Positions 43,731 to 55,907 of a stretch of DNA of 64,000 bases are shown here, one piece after another (the first letter of the stretch is position 1; each line of letters starts with the position of its first letter). The notes under the pieces were generated by a model. It made no database searches. It was not told where the DNA came from and worked only from the letters and a program-made list of their open reading frames with translations. The DNA is from Apostichopus japonicus (lineage: Eukaryota; Echinodermata; Holothuroidea; Aspidochirotida; Stichopodidae): assembly GCF_037975245.1 (NCBI RefSeq), contig NC_092569.1, positions 12,023,501-12,087,500 of the forward strand, given 5' to 3'. The position numbers were made by a program, and so were the translations under genes.

Positions 43731-46700
43731 GTTTGTGAGTCTGTATTATTTACTGAACCTTACAGCTCTTTCAGTACTTATGGTAGATTGTGAGCCAATG
43801 CAATGTAAGTAGATGACATTGCAAAGTTGTTGCAACTCAACAAACATTTCATTGATCGACAGGATGTTACTGATCAGATATATTCACATTAAAAAAAGTG
43901 GAGGGGGAGGGGCCGACCGTGACCATTGGTCTAGGTCTGTATCTGTGATAGAGGTCTATATAGTACAGTACACAACATACCTGTAAGTGTTAATTGGAAA
44001 TATTCCATTTCTAAGATATATCACCATTTTATAATATTCCATGTAATCCACATGTGACCAAAGACTTGAACAAGTCTAAACATTACAAGATCACGGAGCA
44101 ATTGATGCAACTTGAATTTTGGTTAGACGTGATGTAATGTTTCATTTCTTTAATATAGTGTTGGGTTTTGCAAATTAAGGCTGATGATCAAAGCTATTGA
44201 AGTCTCTAGCATGGCATGGTAATGATACGGTTTCAATGTCAACACTCTTGAGATACTGGCCTAGATGTTCACAATTTAAGCCATTTGCTAAAAAATGCAA
44301 ACTCAGCCTGTGCTTAAAAATTATACTGGCAAAAGGAAAGTTCTCACTTGCATTTTCCTGGATAACAATACAGCATACATGATATCAGAAAAGCTGCATG
44401 TACAGGCTATTGAGAGCAACTCAATAATATCCGATTAATTTATATAAAAAAAAACACCCCAACCCCAATCCTTTTTTTACCACCGTTGCCTTAAAATCAG
44501 CAAATTAAAAAAGAACTTAATGCATAGCCATCTCAACTTGGTTTTTTCAATTCAGTGGCGTAGGAAGGTACTTTTGAGTGGGGGGGGCTGAAGACTGATG
44601 GCCGGCCTGGGGGAGGGGTCTAAGGGGAGGGGGTGTCCCCCTCCCCTTTGGAATTTTTTGCATTTCCAGGTGGCCTCAGATGCAATTTGGTGCAATATAG
44701 CACACTTCAACACCCACTCCATTTTGTAAACTTAATTTTGTATTTTCACCTGGCCTTAGATGCAATTTGGTGCTCCAAATGAGATTTTTTTTTCTCATTT
44801 GGAAATGAAAAAGGGGTTTTCTGACTTGCGGAGCGGGGGGGGGGGGCGGAATGATACTTCCGCCCCTCCACATTTTTCACTGGGGGGGCTGGCGCCCCCC
44901 CAGCCCCCCCCGGTTCCTACGCCCTTGTTTCAATTTATAAATTGATCAATATAACTTTACTTTTAGTATATTTTGGTATAATGAGACTGCAGTAAGTCAT
45001 GCTAATGTACAGTAGGACAGGTGACCGTTTTATAGGATTATAATTATCGTGTCGTTCACGTCTAAAGTACAGAACAATTACATGCATTTACATGATATGC
45101 CTCTTAGAAGCTGTACAGTTCTGTACCTGTGCTTCATCTGCAGAAGTATTGACCTGTATTTTCAGTACAGTACATACAGTAGTAACTGCAGGGTATTGTT
45201 CACAGCTCAATCGTGATGGATGCTTACCTTGAGGAAGACAGGAAATGAGAAACTCATCCCGAGCATTCAAACCATTTGGGATGATCAATTGAATTAATTC
45301 CAAGATATACAGTATTGCTCACAGTAGAAAGAGCTCCCTCTTTCTAGAGATATTTGAAAGAAAGCTTTCTTAAACTTGTGACTTTAAAAGGGGGAAACAA
45401 TGCACTGTTTTATCGTGGGCACTGCAGGTGTGTTATACTGTAAGGATAGCTCTACAGAAAGGACAATTACTACTTACACTACAAGTTTGTCATATGAAGG
45501 AAAGAAAAGATGAAACTCTTCAGAAAGAGTCACATACACACTCAAAATTTATTCTGTACTGGTAAACACTAAGTAGTTTATTGTGTGTGGAATATATATG
45601 AAGTGAAAGAAGCTTACTAAAGTGGTCGATAATTGACTGTAGATGTAAACAGTAAAAGTATTGTACAGTTTATAAAAGGTGTATATTCATAGCGTTATTG
45701 ATTTTCATCGATTGAAAATATTTCTTCCTGTTTTCACACAAAAGTAATAATAACTAACCAATTTTAATAAAAATTTATTTCAATTGATCAGCATGAATGC
45801 ACATATTTTCAACAGTTGTACCGTATATTTTGCACAACGGAAGATAATATTTTACTGTGTTGTGAGACATTTACAGCATATTATGTATGGGAAATTTCCA
45901 CAAATTTTTCAATGAGGTGAGCTCCTGCACATGGGCACAGTCAAAGACAAGTGCATACTTGAGAACCTGTCTTCTGAAAGAGGCATTCAGAGAAAGTAAA
46001 AAAAAAAATGTATAGATAATAAAATCAGCTTTGGCCTCTCAGGATATAAATTGACACGGCAGCCAATTATAAACACAATTGATGATTTATACCAAAGTAC
46101 TTCACTTATTCTTTTGCCCGCAGGCGCTGAGGTATCTGTGCGAATGTCCCGGCAACCGTCCAATCATGAAAGCAGAGCTAGGGATGATGTTCAGCCTGGA
46201 AGAAATAATGCAAATGTTAGTATGATCTACATTAGTTAGACATTCTAGTCATTCTTTGAATGATCACTTGAATGCTTCGCACACGCACACCTCCATATTA
46301 AAGGAGGCATTATTTGAGGGGATCGTTAAGCGTGTCATTCATTTCATATTAAATAAAATTTAGGGACTTGGTTTACAGGTAACTTGGCCGACAGGTAGTT
46401 ACTACAACAGTTGTGTTTAGAACCATCCACTGCAACTGGAGTACATTGTTCTTATAGCACATATTGGCTGTGTGATGCATGTACATTTGTGGCATAATTG
46501 CTGCAAACATTGGGCATTGGGAAAGTTTTGCATATTTTGCTGACCATGCAAAAGGCATCGGCTATAAAAGGTGTTCTTTTCGGCAGATTATGAGACAGCG
46601 TTGATTTTGGTACATACTGATACGTGTAATTATCAGAGTTGTTTTATATGATTTCTGTTAATTTATCCCCCCAAAAACTTATGTAGCAAAGTAGTCATTT

Positions 46701-49700
46701 ATCATGGTGCTAGTTTTATTTCATAATTTAGAAAAACGTAAAGATTGTGACAACTTGTAATAAATTTGTTTTTGGCATTGTGTTCATGTGACAAAATATT
46801 CAAACAAGTGAAATGGACCTATCAAAATGTCTACCTTTTTGCCCATAAAGTACTGTATGTGCAAGTAAATTACAATGTGGCAACAGCATGTTGGAATGTT
46901 GCACTGTATGTATCCATGGTTTTCCCAGTGCTTGACATTTACAAGTGATAAAACTCTGTGGATGTTTGATCATATTAGGGAAGTAGCCATGTAAAATATG
47001 CACGTCATCTTCAATTTAATTAAAGGTCGAATGGAAAAACAGCGATCCCGACTGGTAATTTAACAGATGTTTGAAATGTATGTTTGTACAAGACTCAGCA
47101 GGGTCTGTAGAGGTAGAGTACAGTAGGTATCATTGATCCAAGCTTTTTTTTTTTTTTCAATTGTGGATGTACAGTATGGAGACCTTGGACTGAGATTGTG
47201 AACTTTATCATTTTAAATGCCGCAGCCACAAAATTTGTGTGGTACTTAAATTTGGCGATGTTTACATAAATGCATTCATTTTGAAGGCCTTATGTATGGG
47301 CAACTTCAAAAGCAGCTAAATATAGCCAAATTAAAAGACTAATTCACAGCTGGAGGTTTTTAATTTCCAAATATTTACCAGAAGGATAAGTAAACAAAGC
47401 TCATAGATGCTCAAAAATTAATATTGTAGATTACTCATTTGATAAAATTCAGAATTTGCAGTTTCAGAGAAAATTACTGTATCTCCGGAAAATTGTCGTA
47501 CAGTGTTTATAACCAACTGTGGTTTTTTTTTCTCTCGTTGTTAATATTAAGGTTTATTTTTTAAATGTATTTATTTTTTGAAATGTATTTATTTTATTGT
47601 CCTTTGTTTTCTTGCAATTTGAAGGAAAAGCTGTGCTAACAAAGCCAAGATTCTAGCAAAGCAAATCCATCAAAAGTTAACTGCTACGCTGTCGGGTCCA
47701 CTGCACGAGACGAAAACTCAAAACACTGCCCTCAATCAACAGCAGCAGAGGAGGAGATCTTCAACCGCAAAGCCGAGCAGCAAAGGATTCTTCTTAGGAA
47801 CCAATAAACAGAATAGTAAGGTGGTAGTACTACAGGTACATGGACTAAAAGATCAGGTGAGGAAGACAGGCTTGAAAGAGGATTCCTTAAAGGGTGTGAA
47901 GTTTCTCTTGCAAAAAGAAACATCTAATGCCAGTAATCTGACCTAGTTTTGAATGAGGTGTAACAAGAGTGTAAGGCACCACCATCGATCCCAGAAAATA
48001 CACACACAGCTTGCTACCTTTGGTAATTAGACACTACTGTAGTGTACAGTCAGTAAATACAGCTGCGGTCAATACCCACAGCACAGTGTAGAAACAATAT
48101 AGCGATGGACATCTCAGGTCCAGCTAAAGATAACAAGGTATCACGTTTCATTACTGTCTGCATTTTGTAGCGACAAGCAGAAAACTTCACTTGCAAGCAA
48201 CAGAAATTTAACTTTTTTCAGAGCGCGGCATGCGTTTGGGACGAGTCTTCAATGCCTTTAAATGTGGTTATAGTATAACATTTGTTGTGTAGGCCGGTAT
48301 ACAATTGGATAATACTGTGTGAGTTTAAGCAACGAGAAATGATTTATGTATTACAGATTTACTGTACTGCGTGGTGAAATCAAAGGCCAGGTTCAGTCCT
48401 GTTGTAAGTTAAAGACAAAGCTGACACGTTATTTGACATAACCAAATAAAAACTTTATATGAAAGCATTGTGGTTAAGGCAGTGGACTTGAGATCTAAGG
48501 CTTGCAGGTTCGAGTCCTGGCCAGATCATTACGTTGTGTACTTGAGCAAGGCACTTAATCTCCATTGCCTCTCTTCACCCAGGTGAATAAATGGGGACCT
48601 GTGAGATAAATTGTCAGTTGTGGAGCGATCACGGAATTTTAAGTGTACAGTAGGTGCATGGGGACTCTGGTTACATACATGTATGTGTTATTCAGACTAA
48701 ATGTACTTGAACTAACTGGCAACATTCCCATCTTATCGGATCTTTCCGAAGTCTCACAAGTGTGCGCACCGTATTCCTGGTGTTGGCATCATTCATCCAT
48801 CATGTCTCAGATCATTACACTACATACCTGGATTTCGACTGGAAAAATTGTCGTTGTTATTTCTCGCAGTACACTGGTTGTCTCCTTCTGCCTTAGTGTA
48901 CAAATACAGTCTATTATGAAAATGACAAGTGACTGATTTAATTTCAGCATTGTGCTTCCTCGTCATGCACCATCGGTATTGATTTTTACAAGTTTCTAAT
49001 TCAATCAACATCATTTAGCTTTGCCCACCACCTCATTTAAGTGTCACAATCGTCTGTTCGTTCAATGCATTCAAATCAGGCAGCATTTCTACTCTGCCAA
49101 TTTGCCAAAAGAAGAAAAAAAGAAACTTAGATCTGTTTTCATCCAGACACACAATTTTACGGTATTTTCAAATACCTCAAGGACCCAATATCGCACGATT
49201 TTCTGCGAGTCAATGACATGACTCGTATTTCATAGGGAGATATAGCGAACTTAATGTTTAAGTTTTGTTCTAAATTTTGAGGAAGGGTTGACAGTGTACT
49301 CTATGTGTAGAAATCATGTAAAAATTGGACGCTAACATTTTCAAAATGTTATTAATTATGACATAATGTTTCAAAATTAATGAACTTGTTTCAAACTTAT
49401 GGATGATATACATGTAGCAATTCAAACTTAATGATGACATTATAGTGATGTATAATTGTGGCAAAATACTAAGTATTTGAGAAGAAACCCCTTTAAAATG
49501 TACAGTAGCTACAGTAAATAGCCTGAATATTCCAACTTATACTTTATGAAGTCTACACTTCATATCAATTTGCTTATAAGATAAATAGTTTGATAACAAT
49601 ATCTAGAGTGGGTACTAAGTACCAGTTGTCATATGTAAATATTTGCAAACATACTTTACTGTACAATTAAGTTATAAAACAAACTGAACACAAGTTTACA

Positions 49701-52604
49701 GTACAAATTTGGTTTTCATATATGTACAGATAAATGTTGTTTTAACACAACTGCCTAAGAGTAGCTAGTTGGGCCTGGTCCTGCTTATCCTTGCTTGAAC
49801 ACAAACTATTAAATGTCCTTGGAAGTCAATCTACTTAGAAACTTTTTTATAGTTTACGTAATAGCTTCCACTATATCATTCAGTTTTCAAACAGACCTTT
49901 TATTACATTTTCTGTAATGATAAGATAACAGTACCAAAATAGTTCAGATAGATCGATAACTTTCAACACAGTGTATCTCACTTTTATCAGTACGATATGA
50001 TTCGGACAATTTTAATTTAGCTGATTGCTTTACCCTCAAACAAAAACAAAAAACTGAGATAAGAAATATGGAAATTAAGGAATGGGCAAACTCCTGCGTT
50101 AATTAAGAGTTCCATCCGTCCTCTCAGAAACAATATTAGGCCTACTCTGAAATGACAGCACACCTGTTGATGAACCCTCTTCGTTATCCTCGAGCAGAAA
50201 CATGATACCGAAGTTTGTTTTCATTAAGTTGAAGTTTTATCTTTCTCTTAAGATAATTACAATTGCACATGAACAATGCTGTATACATGTACAGAATAGC
50301 AGTACTTAGTGCATTGGCACCGTCAGTTCAGTGGTTTAGTGATGTCGTGATTGAAAAAATTAATCAAGTAACGTTGTACTGTATGCGTAGGGCCTACGGT
50401 AGTCTTGCAAAAGTCTGTGACATTATTTAGAAATGTCTCAAAGAAAAGTTTCAAATTTGTACATATTTGTGGCTAAACAGTGTCAAATTTTGTTAATGAT
50501 GACAATCAAATTATACATTTCTTTCGTGAAACTTTGAGTGTAAGTATTCTTTTCTTTTTTTTTCAGTACAGTAGGTTGATAAGATAGTAACCTTTTTCAA
50601 TTTTTCCCCATCCCCTTTTTTTTTATGATTTAAAACTTCCAGGATGCATTATTCGTAGGAGCCCTGTTCAATCGTATGCCAACGCTTGATACTTTGTCAA
50701 ATGTTGTCAGGTTTATGATGATTTTTCTTGAATTCTATATTTTCTTTGGCAGATGTGTCGGAAGGTCTGTGAGGATGAACTACTGAAGGTCAAAGGTCTT
50801 ATTAGTTTCACCTTTGACATGCAGAAGAGTAGATGTACACTGAGGGTTAAGAAAGAGATGAGAGCAGAGGTGAGGGAGGGAGGTTTTTTCTTCTTCCCCC
50901 CCCCCCCCCCATGGCGAGTCTTTTCAGACTTCTGAAGAGTGGATGGGAGGTTTTACCAATATAATTTAAGTATCATCAGTACTATCATCCCCCAATTTTT
51001 GTATTTCCCAGAAGTTTTCAAAAGTTTTCCTTTTAGGATCTTATCCTCCAAATTACAGTATTCCCAGCCATTTAGGATTAATAAAATAGACAATTTCATA
51101 AGCTCAGTATAATGTGGATAACTACAGTAATTTTAGAGTGACAGTAAACATGTTTACAGTTGAACTTTGAGCAGATATGACCTTTTTCTGACTCTCTAGC
51201 ATATATCTGTTGTGGACAACAATATTGATGACCTTTAACTGTCTGGTAACAATCAAAACCCCTATGACTGAAATGAACGTCTCATATTGGCTAAGTTCTA
51301 TAGTGTAATTGACCAGAAGTGAAAACGAGGCACTCAATTTCCTTGATCGTGGTGTGTCAGCAACCGGCAGTGATGACTCGAGTCTAAGTCACCCTCTTAA
51401 AGTGATTCACCCATGAATTTAGTAGATATGTATATAGTCTGCTGTAGTGAGACTGAGTCACTCATGCTCAAATAACAAAACCATTGTGATTAATCTGATG
51501 ACAGCAATATGATGAGACCCATAACTCTGGGTGCAACTTTAACGTTGGTTGAGGAATTTGTTTTAAATGAGAAAAGGAAAATATAATTTATCAAATATCA
51601 GCTACTGTACCTGTGCTTACCAGTTACTTTGGTATAGGTATTGTAGATTCCTTGTATTGGAATGTTTACACATTTATGTGTTTGTGATGGCGCAGGTGGG
51701 GGGGGGGGGGTGATGGGGAGGGTTTAGAGATATGGTATTGTTCTGTGGACTTCTAATATGGAAAAAAAGACTGCTGTCTTAAAGATGTATTTTTGTGTTT
51801 GTTTGTTACTTTGACTATATGTTACACTGTATATACAGTTATGGCATATACAGTACATCATCCCACTGTGACTACTTTATTTAATGTAACAAGTTATTAT
51901 AAACCCTAAACCCTTCAGTCCAAATACAGAAGACTTTGTGTCCCACAAATACAATGTATTGCTTGTTGTTTCATACAAAAAAAACTATAAATTTATGCAT
52001 AAGTGGACACTTCTTCATGAGATTTTCCATGTACCAGAATTTTGCATAAATTTCAAATGTTGTTGGAGGCAACTACAATGTTTAATATTTTTTGTTTTAT
52101 TTCTCTTTGCAGACATTGGTCGCTGCTGTAGCAAGGACAACAGTTATGTTTGCTGACCAAGTACTGAAAAATGAGCACGGTGAAGAGGTGAGGGTGGTGA
52201 CACATAGTTTGAGGCTTAAAGCAGCATTTGTTTCAATAATCACACCAAGGGAGTTAGAGCACGCATGGGATCAGTACCACAGAGGAGGAATTTCTAAGCT
52301 CATTAAAAAAAGTATCATTTAGGGTTCTTTAGGCTTTCATAATCACCCAAATAAGGTACTAATTGGTTTTAAAGTCAAATGAGAGAAGACATGCTAAGCT
52401 ACTTTAAAGCAGCAGTCTGGGGTTTTAATCAGTTTCAGTATTAATTTTGCCATGCAGCATGGACGGTATTGAAGGACAGCACACCGGACAGTATCATATA
52501 CACACCACGACAATGGTTTCAAAGCCAAAGAAGACATGCTAAGCTCCTTTAAAGCAACAGTCTGGGTTTTATTCTGTATCAATAATCACACTTACAAGCA
52601 TACT

Positions 52605-52646
<42 letters not shown>

Positions 52647-53368
52647 TATATATATATGGTATTAAAGGACAGTACAATGGAAAGTATCATAGACCACATG
52701 ACCATATTATCAATGAAAGAACATTCTAAGCTCCTTTGAAAGCCACATTCAATGTTTATGGTTTCCTTCAAAATGACATTGATAAAATCTGGAGCTACTG
52801 TAAAATAGCTGATATATTATACAGTGGTAAAGGTAATGACCGATGGGGTCAGGAGGAAAGGGGGGTGGGGGGCAGGTAGTCTGATGCTCTCCTTGGACAG
52901 ATAAACCGGACTTCCATGGTGGACTGGCCCCACAATAGCTGAGCTGGACACAAAGATATTCTTCAATGCTTCTAGTTTTCTGTATAAGTAACATGGGCAG
53001 CAATGTTGTTGATTTTTTTTCTGCCTTTTCTTTGTTTCTGTTACCCAGTGTTTATCTTCCTTTGGACCCTAGTTCTAATATAATATGCCATGGATGGCTA
53101 CTGAGTAGTAAAGAAATTGTACTTTTTACTATTTGATCGTCTGTTAATTAAGACTCTTTTTCATTTTCAGATCATTTTATCGTTTGGATCGAAACCAGCT
53201 CTAGCAGATAAAGAGAACACTTCTTTGCCAGAATACCTTCCAGAGGAAGACCTTCCAATAACAGGCCTGGACAAGGCCGTCACCAAACCAGGACTCACGT
53301 GCGACGACCAAGGCGGCAGTTGGCTGAGCACGGCGGCTACATTCATATCAAACAGCTTCTACTGGTGA
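43581..53368 (+). CDS. ARMC1: Armadillo repeat-containing protein 1, complete, 6 coding exons
   Basis: ARMC1 is a mitochondria-associated armadillo-repeat protein linked to the intermembrane-space bridging complex and mitochondrial distribution. Exons: 43581-43730 (the exon itself starts at 43548), 46124-46215, 47625-47856, 50753-50869, 52113-52187, 53171-53368; 864 bp, 287 codons plus stop (human protein about 282). Landmarks matching human ARMC1: [51 protein letters not shown]-like [26 protein letters not shown] (a ferredoxin-like/HMA-type segment), [27 protein letters not shown] at the C-terminus. The start ATG at 43581 has a good context (AAGATGG) and aligns near the human start, but the frame stays open to the splice acceptor, so a slightly longer N-terminus is possible. 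Confidence 0.95.
43731..46123. other. ARMC1 intron 1
   Basis: 2.4 kb holding the 375-bp MITE and nothing else I can name. Confidence 0.75.
44553..44927. mobile_element. hAT-type MITE with perfect 8-bp target duplication, ARMC1 intron 1
   Basis: Left end CAGTGGCGTAGGAAGG; right end, read inward, CAAGGGCGTAGGAACC. TTTCAATT is duplicated at 44545-44552 and 44928-44935. 375 bp, noncoding, with G/C-rich runs next to the ends. An internal duplication of AGATGCAATTTGGTGC lies at 44679 and 44758. Confidence 0.9.
46124..46215 (+). CDS. ARMC1: ARMC1 exon 2
   Basis: Acceptor cccgcag, donor [29 protein letters not shown] then [12 protein letters not shown] is nearly colinear with human ARMC1. It ends two bases into a Met codon. 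Confidence 0.95.
46216..47624. other. ARMC1 intron 2
   Basis: 1.4 kb of AT-rich sequence; no repeat, exon or RNA seen. Confidence 0.75.
47625..47856 (+). CDS. ARMC1: ARMC1 exon 3
   Basis: Acceptor ttgaag; the first base completes the split codon. [13 protein letters not shown], a Gln/Arg/Ser-rich linker ([10 protein letters not shown]), [24 protein letters not shown]. Donor CAG/GTGAGG. The spacing to ALRYL matches human without gaps over 22 residues. Confidence 0.93.
47933..48257 (+). repeat. Dispersed repeat, copy B
   Basis: Inverted partner of 31210-31516, in ARMC1 intron 3, about 80 bp after the exon. Landmarks are GGCACCACCATCGATCCCAG and TGTCTGCATTTTGTAGCGAC. Confidence 0.82.
48466..48640 (+). 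mobile_element. tRNA-derived SINE
   Basis: The head has a pol III box A-like TGGTTAAGGCAGTGG (48471) and a perfect box B, GGTTCGAGTCC (48508-48518), about 37 bp apart. The body CTTGAGCAAGGCACTTAATC followed by AAATGGGGACCTG resembles the core of CORE/MIR-type SINEs (cf. CTTGGGCAAGTCACTTAA and AAAATGGGG). It lies in ARMC1 intron 3. The 3' end is uncertain. Confidence 0.82.
50753..50869 (+). CDS. ARMC1: ARMC1 exon 4: ISFTF segment
   Basis: 39 codons, phase 0/0, acceptor tggcag, donor [28 protein letters not shown] then [15 protein letters not shown] equals NLCEEALLKIKGVISFTF in human ARMC1. Confidence 0.95.
50870..52112. other. ARMC1 intron 4
   Basis: 1.2 kb with homopolymer runs (C12 near 50897, G12 near 51698); nothing else seen. 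Confidence 0.75.
52113..52187 (+). CDS. ARMC1: ARMC1 exon 5
   Basis: 25 codons, acceptor ttgcag, donor [34 protein letters not shown], matching the AIASTKVMKAQQVVK...GEE stretch of human ARMC1. Confidence 0.92.
52188..53170. other. ARMC1 intron 5
   Basis: Holds the degenerate tandem repeat 52375-52745 with an embedded (TA)n tract at 52609-52657. The remainder is unremarkable. Confidence 0.75.
52375..52745. repeat. Degenerate ~150-180-bp tandem repeat, about three copies
   Basis: AGACATGCTAAGCTACTTTA with AAGCAGCAGTCTGGGGTTTT (52387) recurs at 52529 (AAGACATGCTAAGCTCCTTT) and 52720 (ATTCTAAGCTCCTTTGAAAG). A GTATTGAAGGACAGCAC motif recurs at 52467 and 52659. A (TA)n microsatellite at 52609-52657 interrupts it. 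Confidence 0.72.
53171..53368 (+). CDS. ARMC1: ARMC1 exon 6 with stop
   Basis: Acceptor tttcag. [41 protein letters not shown], then TGA at 53366-53368. The C-terminal WLSTAAxFxSxSFYW block is a hallmark of ARMC1. Confidence 0.96.
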   Translation: MILSFGSKPALADKENTSLPEYLPEEDLPITGLDKAVTKPGLTCDDQGGSWLSTAATFISNSFYW

Positions 53369-53592
53369 TGATGAACGATACCTCAATAGGAGGTTCTTGT
53401 CTCGTTGTAAATAGACTTTACTTTTTAAGATGTGCTGGTTAAAGACCACCATCTGATATATAGGTTTCTGGTGTATATAGCTGGCAGATTCATGGAAATC
53501 TCCCCGTCCCTCATAATGGTCACAGTTGTGATGGGACACAAATCACCATGACCATGAAATGAAATTTCAAGACGGACATGATCACATATGTT

Positions 53593-54117
53593 CTTAATAG
53601 AGGTCAAAATTTCTTTTTTATTTGTTAAAGAGGAACATAATCTAAGGATTCTGGTGAAATTTTCATTCAATTCTAATGAACGGTTTTTGAGATATTGACA
53701 GTTGAAGTTATCTGATACTCTACCAAAAGTGAACTTGAAGCAAACAGGTGTTGATGTCGTAGTTGCACACTGACAAATTATGTATTGTTTTTTTTCTTTA
53801 TTTTTCGGTCTATTGATTTTACCTTGGATTGGATAGGATTACCAAATACCTATGGTACATTCACTTTACAGATGCATCGAATTGTGGAGTATAAAATTAG
53901 ACTTAAATCTTAAAGGGAAACAAAACATTATTTATCAGTGTTCAACAACAACGTCACACTTGTTTGCACCAAGTTCACTTTTGGTACAAAAGGTGGCAAC
54001 TTCAACTGCCAATATCTCAAAAACGGTACATAGGAACTGAATACAAATTTCACCAGAATGCTTAGATTATATTCCTCTTTAACATATCAAAAAGAAATTT
54101 TGGCCTGGATTATTCTT
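53593..54117. repeat. Long inverted repeat (foldback/MITE) in the ARMC1 3' flank
   Basis: Two arms of about 185-200 bp, 53593-53780 and 53931-54117, are reverse complements at roughly three quarters identity by eye. Shared blocks: CAAAATTTCTTTTT, GTTAAAGAGGAA, ATTCTGGTGAAATTT, CGTTTTTGAGATATTG, CAGTTGAAGTT, ACCAAAAGTGAACTTG, GCAAACA. The spacer is about 150 bp. It starts 225 bp after the ARMC1 stop codon, with no AATAAA in between, so it is probably transcribed in the 3' UTR. Confidence 0.88.
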
Positions 54118-55907
54118 TTAAGTTACAGATGAGTGTTAGTGTATGGCAGTGTACAGTAGATTGCTCACCAACCTATTAACTGAGATTATTTGTAGAATCC
54201 ATTCCCTCTCCGAGGGACTCACGATACTTCACTCCATTGTTTTTTCAAAAACTGTAAGGAATGTGTTCTGTAATGTAAGTGAATGTTAAGAAAAATATGT
54301 TTTAAAGGACCACATTATGTTTCTTTTCTATTTTCTTCATGTACTGATCAAATTGTTACATTAATCATCAAAATTTGACACCCACAGTATGGTCTGTTGA
54401 AAAGAAATAATTTAAAATGCAATTTTAGCTTATATTGTGATAGTTTTTAACAAGTTTTTGTGTAATATTTCATAGTTTGGATAATAATTAAGCGATAGTG
54501 TTGTTGAGTGATTATACATAAGTAAATAGTAATCATAACTTTGCACAGGTAGATGAGGTTATGCTAATTTTAGTTTGTTTTAATTTGTTCCGTTTGCTAA
54601 ATTTAAAGTGACCTTTTAACAACTTACCATCATTTAACAGTCCCTAAGAGGCAGTTGGTGGCCAATTCTGAATCCACAAGTGATGTGTTTATAGCTTATT
54701 TGCTAGTCTACACACAATACTTTGTATGAGTCTTTCATGTTTGTATTAATGTCAACATTTAAAATGATGTCTGACAACATTTGAAGACAACATTTAACAT
54801 GATGTCTGTGGGCATTTTTAACGTAAGTTGTTAGTACTATTAAACTTACTGTTTGAAATGCGACAAGTCTGTACGTAATAACTAGTTACAAATATACCAA
54901 TGGTCAAGATCAATTTTAATCTCATGTTTGCAGTAACCACCATTCTATGTACAGTAGACCCTGGGTTGCCTGGATTTCACTTTGCGGTTACATTATTTTT
55001 GGAGGAATAATTCAGCGTTCAAACTTTGTGTATCAGGATCTGAAGTTTCTCCTTTAAAACACTTACGTTACCTGTGGATATAAAATTCCTATATACGTCT
55101 TTGAAATTGTATATCAAGCGATTTGCTCATTTTGTCATTCGATAACAACTCAATTAGTCATTGTAGTAGAGTCAAGTCTTGCATTGACCGTGGTCTTAGA
55201 CTAGGCCTCGGGACCAGGTGATGATGCAATGGTCAACTTACAGAATCCTTATAACCAGTCTTAGATTGTACACCATGAGGAATAAAGTTGGTTGGCCAGT
55301 CATGGTTTAGGTTTATAGTGATAACCACACCTCTGGTGATGATGATTGTTGAAGGGAGGGGAATGGGGGGCTGGAGGGTGGTTTAACATCTTTATTATTA
55401 ACATCTGTCAAAACTACTTTGTTATACTTTATTGTAATAAGGAGATAATTATAAATGCATTTTATGATATCTCTGGTGGTTAGATGTAGTATTTATGTCA
55501 CAAACCATTATTCCTCTGTATTGTGTTACAATGAATAGTGCGTGGTACAGTATGTATGTGACCTGTTTCCTTTTCATTCGAATGTGCGTTATACATATAC
55601 GAGTAACAAGTTATCAAACATTTTTTATGAATGTTTTATTATATTTTATGTCAAACAGTTGGGTTAATTAAGTTACATACTAACGGTCAAACAGTGTCTG
55701 TTTCAGATGTTTGTGTTTCCTATTGTAGATTTAAAGTATAGGCCTTCATAAGTAAATCAATAAATGTCCCACAGTGATACCTGACATAACCACATGTGCA
55801 TGATGTAGTTTAGAAGTCGACATCATGGTCATCTCATTTCATGATTGCACAAGAATTAATATAGTTTAAAAGAGACTTTTTCGCTTCTAAGAGAACCCTC
55901 CCAGTAT

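Larger units (their letters stand above)
47857..50752. other. ARMC1 intron 3
   Basis: 2.9 kb with a dispersed repeat (47933-48257) and a tRNA-derived SINE (48466-48640). Nothing recognised from 48.7 to 50.7 kb. Confidence 0.75.

Noticed and set aside
43735-43740. Stronger donor GTGAGT for the first ARMC1 coding exon
   Set aside because: Using it breaks the phase and the gap-free alignment to human ARMC1 that the 43730 donor gives.
48466-48535. A tRNA gene
   Set aside because: Box A and B are present but the acceptor and anticodon arms do not pair well and a SINE core follows directly; best called a SINE head.
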